Positions 5,456 through 6,716 of a stretch of DNA of 6,716 nucleotides are shown here, one piece after another (within the stretch, counting starts at the first letter, position 1; the number at the start of each line of letters is the position of its first letter). The notes under the pieces are model-generated. The model ran no database searches. It was not told the origin of the DNA and was given only the letters and a program-made list of their open reading frames with translations. Source of the DNA: Cyanobacteria bacterium Co-bin13 (GTDB lineage Bacteria; Cyanobacteriota; Cyanobacteriia; Phormidesmidales; Phormidesmidaceae). The translations under genes were made by a program, and so were the position numbers. The stretch is from contig JACVRP010000213.1 in the NCBI GenBank assembly GCA_014534385.1, forward strand, positions 1-6,716. The letters run 5' to 3'.

Positions 5456-5968
5456 TTAGGGCAGGTCAAAGGCATTTTCAATATAGTCCTGCAACACCAA
5501 GTATTGGCGGTTGCCGTAGGGCTGTGTCGCCAACCCTGGCTTGGGGAGACAGCCCTTGCTTGATCCACAAACTACTAGAGCCACGTCGAACCGGCAGGTA
5601 GCTTCGGCTAGATTGGGGTGCTGGGCTAGGTAAAGGCGGGCGGCCTGCCACAGTTTGGCCTGTTTTTGAGCAGTGACGGCCATTAGCCCATTGGCATCCC
5701 AGTTGCCCCGGCTGCGGGTTTTGACTTCTACAAAGGTGAGGAGGGGAAAGGGAGGGGCTGTTGCTTGCCGAACGGCTTGTGGCCAGGCTGTAGTCGCTGG
5801 GGGCTGCGCTGTCTTCGAGGGGGCCTTAGTCCCAACTAAATCCAGCTCTCCCCAGCGGCAGCGCCACTGCCGCGCCAAAATCTGCCAGCCCTGTGCCTGA
5901 AGCCAGTCTGCTACCAGTGCTTCCCCTAGCGTTCCCAGTTCAGCTTTGGCCGGTTGGGAAGAGGTCAT
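5456..5968 (-). CDS. UPF0102 / YraN family protein (nuclease-fold)
   Basis: Cytosolic 170-residue protein of the UPF0102 (YraN) family, whose fold is related to PD-(D/E)XK / Holliday-junction-resolvase-type nucleases; the cellular role is not established. Visible motifs in order: LGTLGEALVADWLQAQGW (11-28, the family's G..GE..A opening), RWGELDLVG (38-46, with Glu41 and Asp43), LTFVEVKTR (77-85, with Glu81 and Lys83) and FDVALVV (127-133). Together the Glu, Asp and E-x-K residues make a plausible metal site. Between GELDLV and FVEVK there is a stretch of about 30 residues (46-75) rich in Ala, Pro, Thr and Gln that normally is very short in the family, plus another Gly/Pro-rich insert at 134-152; both look like loop expansions. 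The start at 5968 is supported by AAGGAA with a six-base spacer. It lies 92 bases downstream of dnaG in the same direction, so shared transcription is plausible. Confidence -1.
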   Translation of the reverse strand: MTSSQPAKAELGTLGEALVADWLQAQGWQILARQWRCRWGELDLVGTKAPSKTAQPPATTAWPQAVRQATAPPFPLLTFVEVKTRSRGNWDANGLMAVTAQKQAKLWQAARLYLAQHPNLAEATCRFDVALVVCGSSKGCLPKPGLATQPYGNRQYLVLQDYIENAFDLP

Positions 5969-5974
5969 CGGTGT

Positions 5975-5980
5975 TTCCTT
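5975..5980 (-). promoter_or_regulatory. Shine-Dalgarno of UPF0102 gene
   Basis: The minus strand reads AAGGAA, six bases (ACACCG), then ATG at 5968. This fits a normal ribosome binding site and decides the start. Confidence -1.
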
Positions 5981-6060
5981 GGGTAACGATGGCCTTAGGG
6001 TAGACAGGGCTGCGGTAGAAGTAACTGGGGAAGCGCTATTTCAGGGCTGACCCTGGCTCG

Positions 6061-6716
6061 TCAGCTATCGATGGAGTCGTAGAACTCGCCGACCCAGGGA
6101 ATTTGGGCCAGATCTTCAAAGGTGACCTGGCGTTCTTTTTCTAGTTCTTCGATCCGGCGCTTTTCGGCGTAGATTTGCTTTTGGTAGTGGGCGTGCTGGT
6201 CGGGCGACTCGGTGCAGTCGGTTTCGGCCCAGAGGCTGAGAAAGTGGCGGTAGCGCTTTTCGCAGATGATTTTTTCCATGCAGGCGGTGGCCGCTCGAAT
6301 AATCAGCGGTGCCCGCAGAATGTCTCGCTTTTCTTTTTCGTCGAGGTAGAGCAGGTGCTGCAGCTGGCTGACGGAGCTGTCGATCTCAGCCATGTGGTTG
6401 CGCAGCAGCACCACCAGATCGACGGGAGCTGGCTCGACCTCAGGTTCTGGCAGCGCTGGAATAGGCTGGAGCGGGGTGGTCAGGATTTGCTGCATCAGCC
6501 GCCACAGGGCGCGGTGGTGGGAGTAGCTGAACTGCAGATCTCGGTCTTCTAAGGCGGCAGCGACGGCCTGGCGATAGTCGGGAGCATGGAGAAAGAGGCG
6601 TAGCAGGGCGGCTTCGGCCTGCTCTAGGGCGCTGGTCTTCCAAGGTAGGGGGGGCAGATCGACTTTGCGCTTGGGGTCGCCGGTGGCGGCCCGCCGCTGT
6701 CGCCGTACCTGGGCTA
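6061..6716 (-). CDS. dnaG: DNA primase DnaG, C-terminal part (runs off right edge)
   Basis: Primase synthesises the RNA primers for replication; the visible C-terminal 217 codons correspond to the region after the catalytic TOPRIM core, which in DnaG carries the DnaB-helicase-interacting domain. The frame is open without a stop from the TGA at 6061-6063 to the window edge, so the ATG at 6495 is internal. Reading in from the edge, a basic linker (RRQRRAATGDPKRK) is followed by VDLPPLPWKTS, then ALEQAEAALLRLFLHAP, then DRDLQFSYSHHRALW; I recognise this succession from cyanobacterial DnaG C-termini. After a Pro/Glu-rich linker (IPALPEPEVEPAPV) comes a helical region, ending with AEKRRIEELEKERQVTFEDL, likely coiled or long-helical. 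Catalytic zinc-finger and TOPRIM motifs lie outside, so the assignment rests on the C-terminal domain alone. UPF0102 follows 92 bases downstream. Confidence -1.
   Translation of the reverse strand, partial: AQVRRQRRAATGDPKRKVDLPPLPWKTSALEQAEAALLRLFLHAPDYRQAVAAALEDRDLQFSYSHHRALWRLMQQILTTPLQPIPALPEPEVEPAPVDLVVLLRNHMAEIDSSVSQLQHLLYLDEKEKRDILRAPLIIRAATACMEKIICEKRYRHFLSLWAETDCTESPDQHAHYQKQIYAEKRRIEELEKERQVTFEDLAQIPWVGEFYDSIDS

Noticed and set aside
6042..6055. CAGGG/CCCTG hairpin just after the dnaG stop as a terminator
   Set aside because: Five pairs only and followed on the minus strand by AAATAGCG without a T-run; transcription into the UPF0102 gene seems more likely.
6175..6552. 125-codon plus-strand open frame opposite dnaG
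   Set aside because: It lies antisense to the conserved primase frame and its composition (Val, Gly, Gln and Phe runs) mirrors that gene's codons; no ribosome site or family resemblance.
6440..6643. 67-codon minus-strand frame rich in Arg and Pro
   Set aside because: It overlaps the primase frame in another phase and is Arg/Pro-rich without any motif, typical of a shadow frame.

Overview
The window looks like ordinary chromosome from a filamentous or unicellular cyanobacterium. Four copies of the octamer GCGATCGC (the HIP1 word that is strongly over-represented in many cyanobacterial genomes) occur inside the two gluconate genes. A GTTGGGTT...AACCCAAC palindrome of a kind I recall as widespread in cyanobacterial intergenic DNA lies between the first two genes. 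Base composition is moderately GC-rich in genes and visibly more AT-rich in the large central intergenic region. The lineage call is an inference from these words and from protein style, not from a database search.

Layout from left to right: (1) the 3' part of an aldo/keto reductase gene on the plus strand, cut by the window edge; (2) a short convergent gap with a palindrome; (3) on the minus strand, a two-gene gluconate locus read right to left, gntP (gluconate permease) then gntK (FGGY-type gluconokinase), separated by a 259-base spacer with purine/pyrimidine-biased repeats; (4) a 720-base divergent intergenic region with no recognisable gene, containing a near-perfect 49-base palindrome and a small nested set of inverted repeats; (5) a plus-strand gene for a small four-helix membrane protein of the DUF4383 family, followed by a 211-base non-coding stretch ending in a strong intrinsic terminator; (6) on the minus strand, a UPF0102/YraN-family gene and, upstream of it, the 3' end of dnaG (DNA primase), whose frame stays open to the right edge.

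How the genes fit together: GntP and GntK form a coherent pathway, importing gluconate and phosphorylating it to 6-phosphogluconate, which can enter the oxidative pentose phosphate or Entner-Doudoroff routes. The aldo/keto reductase points toward gntK and is not in the same operon; no functional link can be shown. dnaG and yraN are in the same orientation with a 92-base gap and may be co-transcribed. The DUF4383 gene appears to be a stand-alone transcription unit with its own Shine-Dalgarno and terminator.

I see no phage, CRISPR, toxin-antitoxin, transposase or defence genes. The coding part is conventional. The parts worth a second look are non-coding: the 49-base palindrome, the possible three-way-junction structure upstream of the DUF4383 gene, the complementary tracts between gntP and gntK, and the structured stretch before the terminator.
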